A stretch of DNA of 64,000 nt from Clostridiales bacterium. Its GTDB lineage: Bacteria > Bacillota > Clostridia > Christensenellales > Borkfalkiaceae. A program made the translations under genes and the position numbers. The stretch spans positions 1-64,000 of the forward strand of contig SVIO01000002.1 of the NCBI GenBank assembly GCA_015069465.1, given 5' to 3'. This document shows positions 49,379 through 59,147 of the stretch, piece after piece (position 1 is the first letter of the stretch; each line of letters opens with the position of its first letter). Below the pieces are notes generated by a model. It saw only the letters and a list, made by a program, of their open reading frames with translations, did not search any database and was not told where the DNA came from.

Positions 49379-51136
49379 TTATTTCTTTCTTGGTGCATAA
49401 TGAGTGTGTAATAACTCGTGTGCTTTATGAGAGTTTGGTTCACCTAAGAATTGTTTGTACAAATCAATAATTTGTGGGTTCTTATGAGAAACACGAAGTT
49501 GTTTAGATTCATCTTCAGTATAAAGTGCCTTTGCTCTTTTTTGCTTATAAGTATCCATAATATCCAAATCTTCATTTGGTAAGAAGCACTCTCTAACATA
49601 TGGTTGGCCACCACCAGCAACACAGCCACCTGGGCAACCCATAATTTCGATAAAGAGATATTCGCTCTTACCTGCTCTAATTTGGTCTAAAAGGACTTTT
49701 GCATTTTTCATGCCGTGTGCAACTGCTACCTTAACTTCTGTGCCACCTAAATTATAAGTTGCTTCTTTTATACCTTCAAGGCCTCTAACATCAGTAAGTT
49801 CAACCTTTTCAAGTTCTTTTCCTGTAATCTTGAATGCTGCTGTTCTTAAAGCAGCTTCCATAACGCCACCTGTTGCACCGAAAATTACACCAGCGCCTGT
49901 GTATTCACCAACTATATCGTTGTCAAATGCTTCATCAGGAAGTTTCTTAAAGTTGATACCTGAACGCTTGATGAGTTTGCCGAGTTCACGAGTTGTTAAT
50001 ACAGCATCTACGTCTTTAACACCATCTACTGAAAGTTCTGGTCTATCTTTTTCGTATTTCTTAGCCGTACATGGCATAATAGAAACAACGAACATGTCTT
50101 TAGCATCAACACCAATCTTTTCTGCATAGTAATGCTTTAAGATTGCACCCATCATTTCGTGTGGTGATTTACAAGAAGAAAGGTGTGGTAAAAGGTCACC
50201 ATAATTAATTTCTGCATAATTTACCCAACCTGGTGAGCAAGATGTAATCATTGGTAGAACGCCACCATTTTGAATTCTTCCTAGTAATTCGGTTGCTTCT
50301 TCCATGATTGTAAGGTCTGCTGCAAAGTTAGTATCAAATACTTTCTTAAAGCCAAGTCTTCTTAATGCTGCAACCATTTTACCTGTTACGAGGCTACCAA
50401 CAGGCATATCGAATTCTTCGCCAAGTGCTGCTCTAACTGCTGGTGCAGTTTGAACAACTACGTATTTACCTGCTTTCATTGCTGCATCAACCTTGTCGAT
50501 TTCGCTAACTTCCATAAGTGCGCCTGTAGGACAAACGCTTACGCATTGACCACATAAAATACAAGGTGAGTCTGCAAAGCTTCTATTTTCAGCAGGTGCA
50601 ACGATTGTGTTGAAACCTCTTTTTTCAAAGCCTAAGATACCCAAGCCGTGAGCATTTTTACATCTTTCTACACAACGACCACAAAGAACACATTTTGATG
50701 TATCTCTACTGATTGATGGTGTTAATCTATCAACAGTAATAGGTGTTTGAGCACCTTCGTAGATGTCATCTCTAGCACCTGTAATTTTTGCAACGTGTAA
50801 AAGTTCGCACTTGCCGTTTTTATCACATTGTTGACAATTTTTGTTATGATTTGAAAGTAAAAGTTCAACAGAAGTTCTTCTTGCAGCCGTTGCTTTTGGT
50901 GATGATATGGTAATTTCCATACCTTCAGCAACTGGATATACGCAAGATGCAACAAGTCCTCTTGCACCCGTTGCTTCTACTAAGCAAACCCTACAAGAAC
51001 CTTGTGAACATTCACCGTGATTGAAAGCACAAAGCGAAGGGATTTCAAAACCACATCTTTTTGCTGCTTCAAGAATTGTTAAACCTGATTCAACTTCAAA
51101 AGGAATACCTTCAATTTTAATATTTATTTTAGACAT
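49379..51136 (-). CDS. hydA: [FeFe]-hydrogenase catalytic subunit (group A, multimeric)
   Basis: Reduces protons with electrons from ferredoxin and NADH within a trimeric complex. N-terminal [2Fe-2S] domain (CAFNHGECSQGSCRVCLVEA), His-ligated cluster region (HNKNCQQCDKNGKCELLH), then two [4Fe-4S] clusters (CVLCGRCVERC, CILCGQCVSVCPTGAL). The H-cluster motifs are TSCSPGW, MPCTAKKYE and EIMGCPGGCVAGGGQP. The small-subunit tail is fused at the C-terminus (QLRVSHKNPQIIDLYKQFLGEPNSHKAHELLHTHY). 585 residues. Last gene of hydC-hydB-hydA; 15 nt after hydB. Maturases HydEFG are not in this window. Confidence 0.95.
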   Translation of the reverse strand: MSKINIKIEGIPFEVESGLTILEAAKRCGFEIPSLCAFNHGECSQGSCRVCLVEATGARGLVASCVYPVAEGMEITISSPKATAARRTSVELLLSNHNKNCQQCDKNGKCELLHVAKITGARDDIYEGAQTPITVDRLTPSISRDTSKCVLCGRCVERCKNAHGLGILGFEKRGFNTIVAPAENRSFADSPCILCGQCVSVCPTGALMEVSEIDKVDAAMKAGKYVVVQTAPAVRAALGEEFDMPVGSLVTGKMVAALRRLGFKKVFDTNFAADLTIMEEATELLGRIQNGGVLPMITSCSPGWVNYAEINYGDLLPHLSSCKSPHEMMGAILKHYYAEKIGVDAKDMFVVSIMPCTAKKYEKDRPELSVDGVKDVDAVLTTRELGKLIKRSGINFKKLPDEAFDNDIVGEYTGAGVIFGATGGVMEAALRTAAFKITGKELEKVELTDVRGLEGIKEATYNLGGTEVKVAVAHGMKNAKVLLDQIRAGKSEYLFIEIMGCPGGCVAGGGQPYVRECFLPNEDLDIMDTYKQKRAKALYTEDESKQLRVSHKNPQIIDLYKQFLGEPNSHKAHELLHTHYAPRKK

Positions 51137-51151
51137 TGATTTTCCCTCCCC

Positions 51152-53035
51152 TTATTTCTTAACGATTGCTTTAAATTTACATGAAGCAATACACATACCA
51201 CATTTAATACATTTTTCGCTGTCTATCATATAAGCTGGTAATTTTTTGCCTGGTGCAATATAGTCTGTAACTACGATTGCATTTACAGGACAGTGCTTAG
51301 CGCACATTCCACAGCCAAAGCATTTTTCTTGCTCAATAATATATTGCATAAGATTCTTACAAATATGCGCTGGACATCTTTTTTCTAAGATATGAGCAAC
51401 GTATTCATCTCTAAAGTGTTTTAGAGTTGAAAGAACTGGGTTTGGTGCAGTTTGACCTAAACCACAAAGTGAGTTGCTCTTTACATTGTTTGCAAGTTCT
51501 TCAAGTTCGCTTAGATCTTCTAAAGTTGCCTTACCATCAGTAATCTTTGTTAAGAGTTCTAACATACGCTTTGTACCAACACGACATGGTGTACACTTAC
51601 CACAAGATTCATCGCAAATAAATTCCATATAGAATTTAGCAACGTCAACCATACAGTTATCTTCGTCCATAACGATAGCACCACCAGAACCCATCATAGA
51701 GCCCTTAGCAACTAAGTTATCAAAGTCGATCGGCGTATCAAGGTCTTCTGCCGTTAAGCAACCACCTGATGGACCACCTGTTTGAATAGCTTTAAACTTC
51801 TTATCGTTTGGAATACCACCACCAATATCATAAATCAATTCACGAAGAGTTGTACCCATAGGAATTTCAACAAGACCTACGTTGTTAATTTTTCCACCGA
51901 GAGCGAAAACCTTTGTACCTTTTGACTTTTCTGTGCCGTTAGCAGCAAAAGCATCTTTACCTTCTCTTAAAATGTATGGAACACAAGCGAGTGTTTCAAC
52001 GTTATTAATAATCGTTGGGCAACCCCATAAACCTTTAACAGCTGGGAATGGTGGACGATTTCTTGGCATACCTCTTTGACCTTCGATTGAGTTGAGAAGA
52101 GCAGTTTCTTCACCACAAACGAAAGCACCTGCGCCAAGACGAACATGTACTCTAAATGAGAAACCTGTTCCTAAGATGTTGTCACCGAGCAAACCGATTT
52201 CTTCAGCTTGCTTAATTGCTATCTTTAATCTGTTAACAGCGATTGGGTATTCAGCACGAACGTAGAAATAACCATTCTTAGCACCGATTGCATAACCAGC
52301 AATCATCATACCTTCGATAACTGCAAGTGGATTACCTTCAAGGATAGACCTATCCATAAATGCACCTGGGTCACCTTCGTCACCATTACATACAACGTAT
52401 TTTTCATCGCCTGGTTGAGCAAAAGCAAATTGCCACTTTCTGCCTGATGGGAATCCACCACCACCACGGCCACGAAGACCTGAATCAAGAACTTCTTTAA
52501 TAACATCTTCTCTTGACATTTGTAAAGCTCTTGCTAAGCCCTTAAATGCGCCTGCACCAATACTTTCATTGATGTCTTCTGGGTCAATACTACCACAACC
52601 ATGAAGTGCTATACGAACTTGCTTTTTGTAGTAGTTAATATCTTCTTGCTTTACAACTTTTTGTTCAGTGTTAGGATCGATATATAATAGTCTATCGATA
52701 ACTTCGCCACCAATTAAATCTTTTTCAACGATTTCTTCAACGTCTTCAAGTTTAACGAGTCTATATAAAGTATCTTCTGGATAAATCTTTACAAATGGGC
52801 CTTGTGAACAGAAACCGAAACAACCAACTTGGTTAACGGTCACTTTGTCACCAAGTTTTTTCGCTTCAATTATTTCTTTAAATTTTGCAGTGATTTCATT
52901 TGAATTTGAAGAAATACAACCTGTACCACCACATAATACTACGTGTCTTTTACCATCATTACCAGTAAATTTGTCGCTAAGACAAGCTGAACATTGATTA
53001 CTAATTTTATTAAGTTCTTCGATATTTTTAATCAT
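51152..53035 (-). CDS. hydB: Electron-bifurcating hydrogenase subunit HydB (NuoF-like)
   Basis: FMN- and NAD(H)-binding subunit. It starts with a thioredoxin-like [2Fe-2S] domain (VVLCGGTGCISSNS, QVGCFGFCSQGP). The NuoF core follows (LRGRGGGGFPSGRKWQFA, CNGDEGDPGAFMDRSILEGNP, GAGAYICGEETALLNS-like GAGAFVCGEETALLNSIEG) and the N3-type cluster CGKCTPCRVGTKRML. The C-terminus has two [4Fe-4S] motifs (CFGCGMCAKHCPVNAI, CIKCGMCIASCKFKAI). 627 residues, as in HndC and HydB proteins. Its position between hydC and hydA fits a trimeric bifurcating enzyme. Confidence 0.95.
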   Translation of the reverse strand: MIKNIEELNKISNQCSACLSDKFTGNDGKRHVVLCGGTGCISSNSNEITAKFKEIIEAKKLGDKVTVNQVGCFGFCSQGPFVKIYPEDTLYRLVKLEDVEEIVEKDLIGGEVIDRLLYIDPNTEQKVVKQEDINYYKKQVRIALHGCGSIDPEDINESIGAGAFKGLARALQMSREDVIKEVLDSGLRGRGGGGFPSGRKWQFAFAQPGDEKYVVCNGDEGDPGAFMDRSILEGNPLAVIEGMMIAGYAIGAKNGYFYVRAEYPIAVNRLKIAIKQAEEIGLLGDNILGTGFSFRVHVRLGAGAFVCGEETALLNSIEGQRGMPRNRPPFPAVKGLWGCPTIINNVETLACVPYILREGKDAFAANGTEKSKGTKVFALGGKINNVGLVEIPMGTTLRELIYDIGGGIPNDKKFKAIQTGGPSGGCLTAEDLDTPIDFDNLVAKGSMMGSGGAIVMDEDNCMVDVAKFYMEFICDESCGKCTPCRVGTKRMLELLTKITDGKATLEDLSELEELANNVKSNSLCGLGQTAPNPVLSTLKHFRDEYVAHILEKRCPAHICKNLMQYIIEQEKCFGCGMCAKHCPVNAIVVTDYIAPGKKLPAYMIDSEKCIKCGMCIASCKFKAIVKK

Positions 53036-53037
53036 TT

Positions 53038-53520
53038 TTATTTCTCCTTAGCCCTATATTCTTTTATAATATTAGGAACAGCATCAACAGTAAGTTTTGG
53101 ATAAACTTTTCCGTTAATAGTTACTGCTGGAGCAATACCACAAGCACCTATACAACGCAAAGCATCGAGAGTGAATAATCCATCTTTAGATGTTTCACCA
53201 GGTTTAATACCTATAATTTCTGAAAACTTATCAATAATTTGTTGCGCACCTTTTACGTAACAAGCTGTGCCTAAACAACATCCAATAACATATTTTCCCT
53301 TTGGTTTCAAAGAAAAGAAAGAGTAAAACGTTACTACACCATAAATTTCAGCAACTGAAATTCCTGTTCTAGAAGACACGATTTCTTGAACCTCTAAAGG
53401 AATATAACCGTACTCTTTTTGAATGTCGCTTAAAATCATCATAAGCGGAGTCTTTTCATTAACATATCTATCGCAGATTTCGTTAATTTTTTTAACTGCA
53501 CCATCTTGCAAATGAGCCAT
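53038..53520 (-). CDS. hydC: Electron-bifurcating hydrogenase subunit HydC (NuoE-like)
   Basis: Thioredoxin-like [2Fe-2S] electron carrier. The cluster ligands are in CCLGTACYVKGAQ and the later CIGACGIAP segment; the N-terminal helical bundle includes YIPLEVQEIVSSRTGISVAEIYGVVTFYSFF. I start it at 53,520, where AAGGAGGG precedes the ATG; the frame extends 24 codons further without similarity. 160 residues. First gene of hydCBA with a 2-nt gap to hydB. Confidence 0.94.
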   Translation of the reverse strand: MAHLQDGAVKKINEICDRYVNEKTPLMMILSDIQKEYGYIPLEVQEIVSSRTGISVAEIYGVVTFYSFFSLKPKGKYVIGCCLGTACYVKGAQQIIDKFSEIIGIKPGETSKDGLFTLDALRCIGACGIAPAVTINGKVYPKLTVDAVPNIIKEYRAKEK

Positions 53521-53718
53521 AATAGCCCTCCTTATGTAAAATTTTTCTTGTATTTTAAAAAGTTTATAAAAACTTTTATGCCTAATTACCACGTAATATT
53601 GTACTATATTTTTTTGATTATGTCAACCCATAAATTAGAACTTTTTTTATTAACCTAGTGATATATTTTAAAGACACGCTTCTAGGAATTAAACTTTCTT
53701 ATGGTGATTTGTCAAACT

Positions 53719-53836
53719 AAGTGCAACACTTTTTGAGAAAAAGTTCAAATAAATCTTGTGGTTTTTGGAAATCTAATACTTTTTATTGTAACATGGATTT
53801 ATATCAACTGTCATTTTTTTGTAAGGTGTTGCACTT
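53719..53836. repeat. 118-bp inverted-repeat element upstream of hydC
   Basis: AAGTGCAACACTTT (53,719-53,732) and AAGGTGTTGCACTT (53,823-53,836) are inverted matches over 14 bp with one mismatch. The interior is AT-rich and has no gene. It could be a small transposon remnant, since such TIR-like ends occur in insertion sequences, or a pair of operator sites for the hydCBA promoter. No clear target duplication is visible. Confidence 0.5.
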
Positions 53837-53860
53837 GATAGTACAATTCACCCTTATCAT

Positions 53861-53894
53861 AAAAAATATTGTTGTTTCTTAACAACAATATTTT
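53861..53894 (-). terminator. Terminator of the nfn operon
   Basis: AAAATATTGTTGTT pairs with AACAACAATATTTT around TCTT. A T-run follows on the minus strand. Confidence 0.85.
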
Positions 53895-53903
53895 CTTATC
53901 TTT

Positions 53904-55292
53904 TTATTGATTTTTTGTCAATTTTACATCTATGGCTTTAGCTGCAGTTTTGCCTGCTCCCATTGCTAGAATAACGGTTGCGGCGCCTGTAACGGCATCG
54001 CCACCAGCATATACGTTTTCTACAGAAGTTAAGCCGTTTTCATCAGTGATAATACCACCATGTTTATTTACTTCTAAGCCTTTTGTCGTGCTCTTAATAA
54101 GTGGGTTTGGTGAAGTTCCAAGCGCCATGATAACAACGTCTGCTTCGATATCGAAATCGCTTCCCTTAATTTCAACAGGGCGTGCTCTACCAGAAGCATC
54201 TGGCTCAGAAAGTTCCATTTTAACACAAGTAATAGAACTCGCCCATCCGTTTTGGTCACCATTGATTTTTACAGGGTTTGTCAAAAGGTCAAAAATAATC
54301 CCTTCTTCCATAGCGTGCTCTACTTCTTCTTTTCTTGCTGGAAGTTCATTTAAAGTCCTTCTATAAACAATACGCACCTCACCACCGAGTCTTTTAGCGC
54401 ATCTTGCTGCATCCATAGCAACATTGCCACCACCTACAACAACAACTTTTTTGCCACGCTTAATAGGTGTTGATGCATCTTCTTTATACGCTTTCATAAG
54501 GTTAATTCTTGTTAAGAATTCGTTTGCTGAATATACGCCATTTAGATTTTCGCCTGAGATATTCATAAACTTAGGTAGTCCTGCCCCTGAACCGATAAAT
54601 ACAGCCTTAAAGTCGTATTCTTTGATAAGCTCTTCAATAGAAAGAACTTTACCTATAACCATATTTGTTTCAATCTTAACACCTAAGTCTTTTAGTGTGT
54701 CGATTTCCTTTTGAACTATGCTCTTTGGAAGTCTAAATTCTGGAATACCATAAACGAGAACACCACCTGCTAGGTGAAATGCTTCAAAAACAGTCACCTC
54801 ATAGCCTTTTTTAGCAAGGTCGCCTGCACAAGTAAGACCTGATGGGCCAGAGCCGATAACTGCAACTTTTATACCATTAGATTGTGGTTTAATAGCCTTT
54901 TCTTTGCAGTTTGCATTGTGATAGTCTGCAACGAATCTTTCTAGTCTACCGATAGCAACAGGTTCGCCCTTAACACCACGAACACAGTGTTTTTCACATT
55001 GAGATTCTTGTGGACAAACTCTGCCACAAACTGCTGGAAGTGAAGAAGTTTTGGCTATGATTTGGTATGCGCCTTCAAAATCGCCATCCTTTACCTTGGC
55101 GATAAACTCTGGGATACGCACCATAACGGGACAACCGCTCATACAAGGTTTATTTTTACAATTTAAGCACCTGTTTGCCTCCTCTATGGCTTGCTCTGGC
55201 GTATAACCAAGTGCAACTTCATCAAAGTTTTTATTTCTAATATCTGCCTCTTGATGTGGCATTGGATTTTTCTTTAAAGACATGTTTGCCAT
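53904..55292 (-). CDS. nfnB: NfnB / glutamate synthase small subunit-like (NADPH-binding)
   Basis: Large subunit of NADH-dependent reduced ferredoxin:NADP+ oxidoreductase, or GltD-like protein. N-terminal [4Fe-4S] region EANRCLNCKNKPCMSGCPVMVRIPEFI and CGRVCPQESQCEKHCVRG. The FAD motif is VAVIGSGPSGLTCAGDLAKKGYEVTVFEA with VYGIPEFRLPKSIVQKEID. The NADPH motif is VVVVGGGNVAMDAARCAKRLGGEVRIVYRR. 462 residues. It lies 2 nt after the nfnA-like gene. No large GltB subunit is nearby, which favours Nfn over glutamate synthase. Confidence 0.9.
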   Translation of the reverse strand: MANMSLKKNPMPHQEADIRNKNFDEVALGYTPEQAIEEANRCLNCKNKPCMSGCPVMVRIPEFIAKVKDGDFEGAYQIIAKTSSLPAVCGRVCPQESQCEKHCVRGVKGEPVAIGRLERFVADYHNANCKEKAIKPQSNGIKVAVIGSGPSGLTCAGDLAKKGYEVTVFEAFHLAGGVLVYGIPEFRLPKSIVQKEIDTLKDLGVKIETNMVIGKVLSIEELIKEYDFKAVFIGSGAGLPKFMNISGENLNGVYSANEFLTRINLMKAYKEDASTPIKRGKKVVVVGGGNVAMDAARCAKRLGGEVRIVYRRTLNELPARKEEVEHAMEEGIIFDLLTNPVKINGDQNGWASSITCVKMELSEPDASGRARPVEIKGSDFDIEADVVIMALGTSPNPLIKSTTKGLEVNKHGGIITDENGLTSVENVYAGGDAVTGAATVILAMGAGKTAAKAIDVKLTKNQ

Positions 55293-55294
55293 AA

Positions 55295-56137
55295 TTATTT
55301 AACCTCTTTGTTGAAAAGGTTACAAGTTTCTTCGTACTTGTGTCTTTCCCATTCTTTATATGTTGCGCCACGCTTCATCGCTTCATCAAAGTCAACCAAG
55401 TGACCATCGAATTCTGGACCATCAACACAAGCGAACTTTGTTTCGCCACCAACTGTTAAACGACAGCCACCACACATACCAGTTCCATCAATCATAACAG
55501 GGTTCATACTAACGATTGTCTTAACGCCATACTCTTTTGTGAGTTTGCAAACGAATTTCATCATTATAACAGGTCCGATAGCGATAACTTCATCATAGTT
55601 TTCGCCACTTTCGATAAGTTTTTTTAAAGCATCTGTTACTAAGCCCTTTGTACCAGCCGTTCCATCATCGCTCATAAGAACATATTTATCACTAACAGAC
55701 TTAAATTCATCTTCTAAGATAACTAAATCTTTGCATCTAAAACCAACTATTGAGTGAACTTCGCATCCTTCTTCGTGAAGTTTTTTAGCAACAGGATATG
55801 CGATAGCACAGCCAACGCCACCACCAACAACAGCAACTTTCTTTAAGCCTTTAGTGTGCGTTGCATTTCCGAGTGGACCAACGAAGTCTGCAACTGAGTC
55901 GCCAACTTCAAGTTTATTAAGCATATAAGTTGTAGCACCAACTATTTGGAAAATAACGGCAACAGTGCCCTTTTCTCTGTCATAGTCAGCAACGGTTAGA
56001 GGTATTCTTTCGCCGTCTTCGGTTGCTCTGATGATTACGAATTGACCAGCCTCTGCTTTTTTAGCAACGAATGGTGCATAAACGTCAATTCTTGTAACAG
56101 TTGGGTTAAGAACTTTCTTGTCAACAATTTTGAACAT
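55295..56137 (-). CDS. nfnA: NfnA-like ferredoxin-NADP+ reductase subunit alpha
   Basis: FAD/NAD-binding subunit related to dihydroorotate dehydrogenase electron transfer subunits. FAD-binding FNR-like domain (AGQFVIIRATEDGERIPLTVADYDREKG), NAD-binding segment VAVVGGGVGCAIAYPVAKKLHEEG, and the C-terminal [2Fe-2S] ligands in DGTGMCGGCRLTVGGETKFACVDGPEFDGHLVDF. I start it at 56,137, where AAAGGAG precedes the ATG; an upstream in-frame ATG lacks a ribosome site. 280 residues. With nfnB it should bifurcate electrons from NADPH to NAD+ and ferredoxin, or run in reverse. Confidence 0.92.
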   Translation of the reverse strand: MFKIVDKKVLNPTVTRIDVYAPFVAKKAEAGQFVIIRATEDGERIPLTVADYDREKGTVAVIFQIVGATTYMLNKLEVGDSVADFVGPLGNATHTKGLKKVAVVGGGVGCAIAYPVAKKLHEEGCEVHSIVGFRCKDLVILEDEFKSVSDKYVLMSDDGTAGTKGLVTDALKKLIESGENYDEVIAIGPVIMMKFVCKLTKEYGVKTIVSMNPVMIDGTGMCGGCRLTVGGETKFACVDGPEFDGHLVDFDEAMKRGATYKEWERHKYEETCNLFNKEVK

Positions 56138-56296
56138 AAACTCTCCTTTAATTATTTGATTAGTGGCGTTAAACACTAGCAAAAAAGTTCAATTATTTTT
56201 GTCCAATACATTTTATCACATTTACTCTTATATTTCAACTATTTTTATCATTTTTTAATTTTAAAATAGCCGTTTTTTTGGTAATTTTATAAATGT

Positions 56297-56331
56297 AAAA
56301 ACCCTGTAGAGTTTTTCTACAAGGTTTTTAT
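56297..56331 (-). terminator. Terminator of glnN
   Basis: AAAACCCTGTAGA/TCTACAAGGTTTT stem (one mismatch), followed on the minus strand by T-rich sequence. Confidence 0.85.
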
Positions 56332-56335
56332 GTGT

Positions 56336-58438
56336 TTAGTATTTAACGCTATATAAAATGTCTTCATAAGTTGGGAAAGTTATAAATTCTTTTCCGATTA
56401 AAAGTTCCATTTGGTCGGCATATTCTCTTATCGTTTGCATACCTTTAAGCAAACTATCTTTGCAAAATTTTGCCTTTTTAAGACTATCCCAAGTTTTTGA
56501 GTATTTTTTCTCATCAGCATCAAGTTTTTCAAGTGCTTCGTAGAATTTATCAGCAAGGTCACTTATTGTGCTAACCAAGTTTTGCTCTAGCCTACCTGAC
56601 AACTTGCTAGAATAGTTTTGTTTAAGTTTAATCTCTTTAAGCAAAAATGTTTGGTAAGATATTATCGATGGAATAATATGTTTTCTTGCAATATCGATTG
56701 CAGTAAGTGCTTCGATATGAACTATATTAGAATAGTTTTCAAGCAAGATTTCCATACGAGAATGAATTTCGTTTTCCGATAAAACATTGTGCCTTTCAAA
56801 GAGTTCAATATTCTTCTTTTGCGTGTATAGTGGAAGGGCATCTACCGTTGATTTTAGGTTTAAAAGCCCACGCTTTTTTGCTTCTTTTTCCCATTCTTCA
56901 GAATAGTTATTGCCACTAAACAATATGCGCTTATGTTCTTTAATCTTTGTTTTAATAAGTTCATTAAGGCTAGCATTAAAGTCCACTGCATTTTCAAGTA
57001 TATCAGCAAACTCTTTTAGTTCATCTGCAACTATCGTGTTTATGATAAAGTTAGGGCACGCCACGTTAAATGATGAGCCAACCATTCTAAACTCAAACTT
57101 GTTACCTGTAAATGCAAATGGTGACGTTCTATTCCTATCCGTAGAATCTTTTGGTATAGGTGGCAATACGGATACGCCTATTTTAAGTTGAACTTTCTTT
57201 TTAGCGTTATATTGTGCCCCACTTTCAATTGAAGATAAAATGTCTTCAAGTTCTTCACCAAGATAAATAGAAATAATGGCTGGTGGGGCTTCATCAGCAC
57301 CAAGTCTATGGTCGTTTGCTGCAGATGCAACGCTTATTCTAAGCAAGTCTTGATGCTTGTCTACAGCACTGATAACTGCAATTAAGAAAAGCAAGAATTG
57401 TGCGTTTTCGCTAGGGGTAGCACCTGGGTCTAATAGGTTTTCGTTAGTGTCTGTACTGATTGACCAGTTATCGTGCTTACCACTGCCGTTAACCGATGCA
57501 AATGGTTTTTCGTGCAACAAACAAACTAAGCCGTGCTTGTTTGCAACGCTTTTCATAAGTTCCATTGTAAGTTGGTTTTGGTCTGACGCAATGTTTATAG
57601 AAGTGAACACAGGCGCAAGTTCGTGCTGAGCAGGAGCAACTTCGTTGTGCTTTGTTTTTGCATATACGCCAAGTTTCCAAAGTTCTAAGTCAAGTTCCTT
57701 CATAAATGCAGAAACCCTTGACTTGATTGCACCATAATAATGGTCTTCAAGTTCTTGTCCCTTAGAAGGTCTTGCACCGAAAAGCGTTCTGCCACAATGT
57801 ATTAAATCTAAACGCTTTTCATAAACGCTTTTATCGATTAAAAAATATTCTTGTTCTGTTCCACAAGTTGGCATAACCTTTTTAACGTTTGTTTTGCCAA
57901 AAAGTTTAAGTATTCTAAGTGCTTCCTTGTTAAAAGTTTCTAAAGAACGCAAAAGTGGTGTTTTTTTATCAAGCGCTTCGCCACCATAAGAACAAAATGC
58001 CGTTGGGATGTAAAGACTGCCATCTTTTACAAAGGCATAAGAAGTTGGGTCCCACGCAGTGTAGCCCCTTGCTTCAAAGGTTGCCCTTAAGCCACCTGAT
58101 GGAAAACTAGATGCATCTGACTCCCCTTTAACTAGTGACTTTTCAGAGAATTTCATAATAACTTCACTATTCCCCAAAGGCTCGATAAAACTATCGTGCT
58201 TTTCGGCAGTGATACCCGTCATTGGTTGGAACCAGTGTGTATAATGTGTTGCGCCCTTTTCTATAGCCCACTCTTTCATTGCAACAGCAACGGTTTTTGC
58301 ACTTTCGTGCGTAAGTGGGGTGCCGTTATCCATGGCATTTTTAACATCTTGATACACGGGCTGTGGTAAACGTTCTTTCATTACTTTATCGTTAAATACC
58401 ATTGAGCCAAATATTTCTGGAATATTATTTGCGTTCAT
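56336..58438 (-). CDS. glnN: Glutamine synthetase, type III
   Basis: Large dodecameric glutamine synthetase. Type III landmarks: FGSMVFNDKVMKERLP at the N-terminus, THYTHWFQPMTGITAEKHDSF, SDASSFPSGGLRATFEARGYTAWDPTSYAF, and CGTEQEYFLIDKSVYEKRLDL. The catalytic region has KHNEVAPAQHELAPVF and NGSGKHDNWSI. The nucleotide part is DRNRTSPFAFTGNKFEFRMVGS. The helical GSIII-specific C-terminus follows. I start it at 58,438, where AAGGAGATAAAA precedes the ATG, giving 700 residues. It overlaps nothing but follows mgsA by 31 nt. This is the second glutamine synthetase type in the window. Confidence 0.95.
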   Translation of the reverse strand: MNANNIPEIFGSMVFNDKVMKERLPQPVYQDVKNAMDNGTPLTHESAKTVAVAMKEWAIEKGATHYTHWFQPMTGITAEKHDSFIEPLGNSEVIMKFSEKSLVKGESDASSFPSGGLRATFEARGYTAWDPTSYAFVKDGSLYIPTAFCSYGGEALDKKTPLLRSLETFNKEALRILKLFGKTNVKKVMPTCGTEQEYFLIDKSVYEKRLDLIHCGRTLFGARPSKGQELEDHYYGAIKSRVSAFMKELDLELWKLGVYAKTKHNEVAPAQHELAPVFTSINIASDQNQLTMELMKSVANKHGLVCLLHEKPFASVNGSGKHDNWSISTDTNENLLDPGATPSENAQFLLFLIAVISAVDKHQDLLRISVASAANDHRLGADEAPPAIISIYLGEELEDILSSIESGAQYNAKKKVQLKIGVSVLPPIPKDSTDRNRTSPFAFTGNKFEFRMVGSSFNVACPNFIINTIVADELKEFADILENAVDFNASLNELIKTKIKEHKRILFSGNNYSEEWEKEAKKRGLLNLKSTVDALPLYTQKKNIELFERHNVLSENEIHSRMEILLENYSNIVHIEALTAIDIARKHIIPSIISYQTFLLKEIKLKQNYSSKLSGRLEQNLVSTISDLADKFYEALEKLDADEKKYSKTWDSLKKAKFCKDSLLKGMQTIREYADQMELLIGKEFITFPTYEDILYSVKY

Positions 58439-58469
58439 TTTTATCTCCTTAAAACTTATCCCTTGTTTG

Positions 58470-58853
58470 TCAATTATCTTTGCTAAGTGAAGCAACAACT
58501 AAATCTGCCGTTGCCACATTGGTTGCGATTGCAACGTCATACACGTTTGTAATTCTAAGCAATGCTTTTACGTCTGGGTCATGTGGTTGTGCCTGTAATG
58601 GGTCGCAAAAGAATACCACCAAATCAATCTCGCCCGTTGCAACAAGTGCGCCTATCTGTTGGTCGCCACCGAGTGGACCAGATAAATATCCCTTAACTTC
58701 TAAGCCCGTTGCTTCTTGAATTCTTTTAGAAGTTGTGCCCGTTCCACAAAGTGAAAACTTTTGTAAAATCTCTTTATTTTTCATTGCCCAAGCAATAATT
58801 TCAGGTTTTTTGTTATCGTGTGCAATTAGTGCAATTCTTTTTATTTTTGCCAT
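58470..58853 (-). CDS. mgsA: Methylglyoxal synthase
   Basis: Converts dihydroxyacetone phosphate to methylglyoxal and phosphate, a bypass when sugar phosphates build up. Conserved segments: IALIAHDNKKPEIIAWAM, CGTGTTSKRIQEATGLEVKGYLSGPLGGDQQIGALVATGEIDLVVFFCDPLQAQPHDPDVKALLRI, with the catalytic Asp in GPLGGDQQIG. 127 residues, typical. Upstream of glnN on the same strand. Confidence 0.96.
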   Translation of the reverse strand: MAKIKRIALIAHDNKKPEIIAWAMKNKEILQKFSLCGTGTTSKRIQEATGLEVKGYLSGPLGGDQQIGALVATGEIDLVVFFCDPLQAQPHDPDVKALLRITNVYDVAIATNVATADLVVASLSKDN

Positions 58854-59057
58854 AAAATTATCTCCCTTTTACTATACTTTTTCTTTTGATTTTCTATCTC
58901 TATTCTTAAAATTTCCATACTACGCCTATTATACAAAAATAGTTTAACATAAATGCACTTAAAATGCAATATCTTTTATATACATTTTAATAATTTTATG
59001 TATGCTATTTTAACAAAAACCCCCTTTACTTACCAACCCTTTTAATACGAGAATTGC

Positions 59058-59085
59058 TTGACAAATAAATAAAATATGATATACT
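59058..59085 (+). promoter_or_regulatory. Promoter of the group B hydrogenase gene
   Basis: TTGACA (59,058-59,063) and TATACT (59,080-59,085) with a 16-bp spacer; the start is expected near 59,092. The rest of the region from 58,854 is AT-rich without further features. Confidence 0.75.
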
Positions 59086-59147
59086 GATATAAAAAATATT
59101 CCTATCACTTTTGGGCGATATTTTTTCAAAAAAATAACAATATTTAT

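Noticed and set aside
53719..53836. Complete insertion sequence
   Set aside because: The interior is 90 bp with no transposase; at most a MITE or operator pair.
53904..55292. Glutamate synthase small subunit (GltD) working with a GltB partner
   Set aside because: No large subunit is present and the gene is coupled to an nfnA-like gene, which favours NfnAB.
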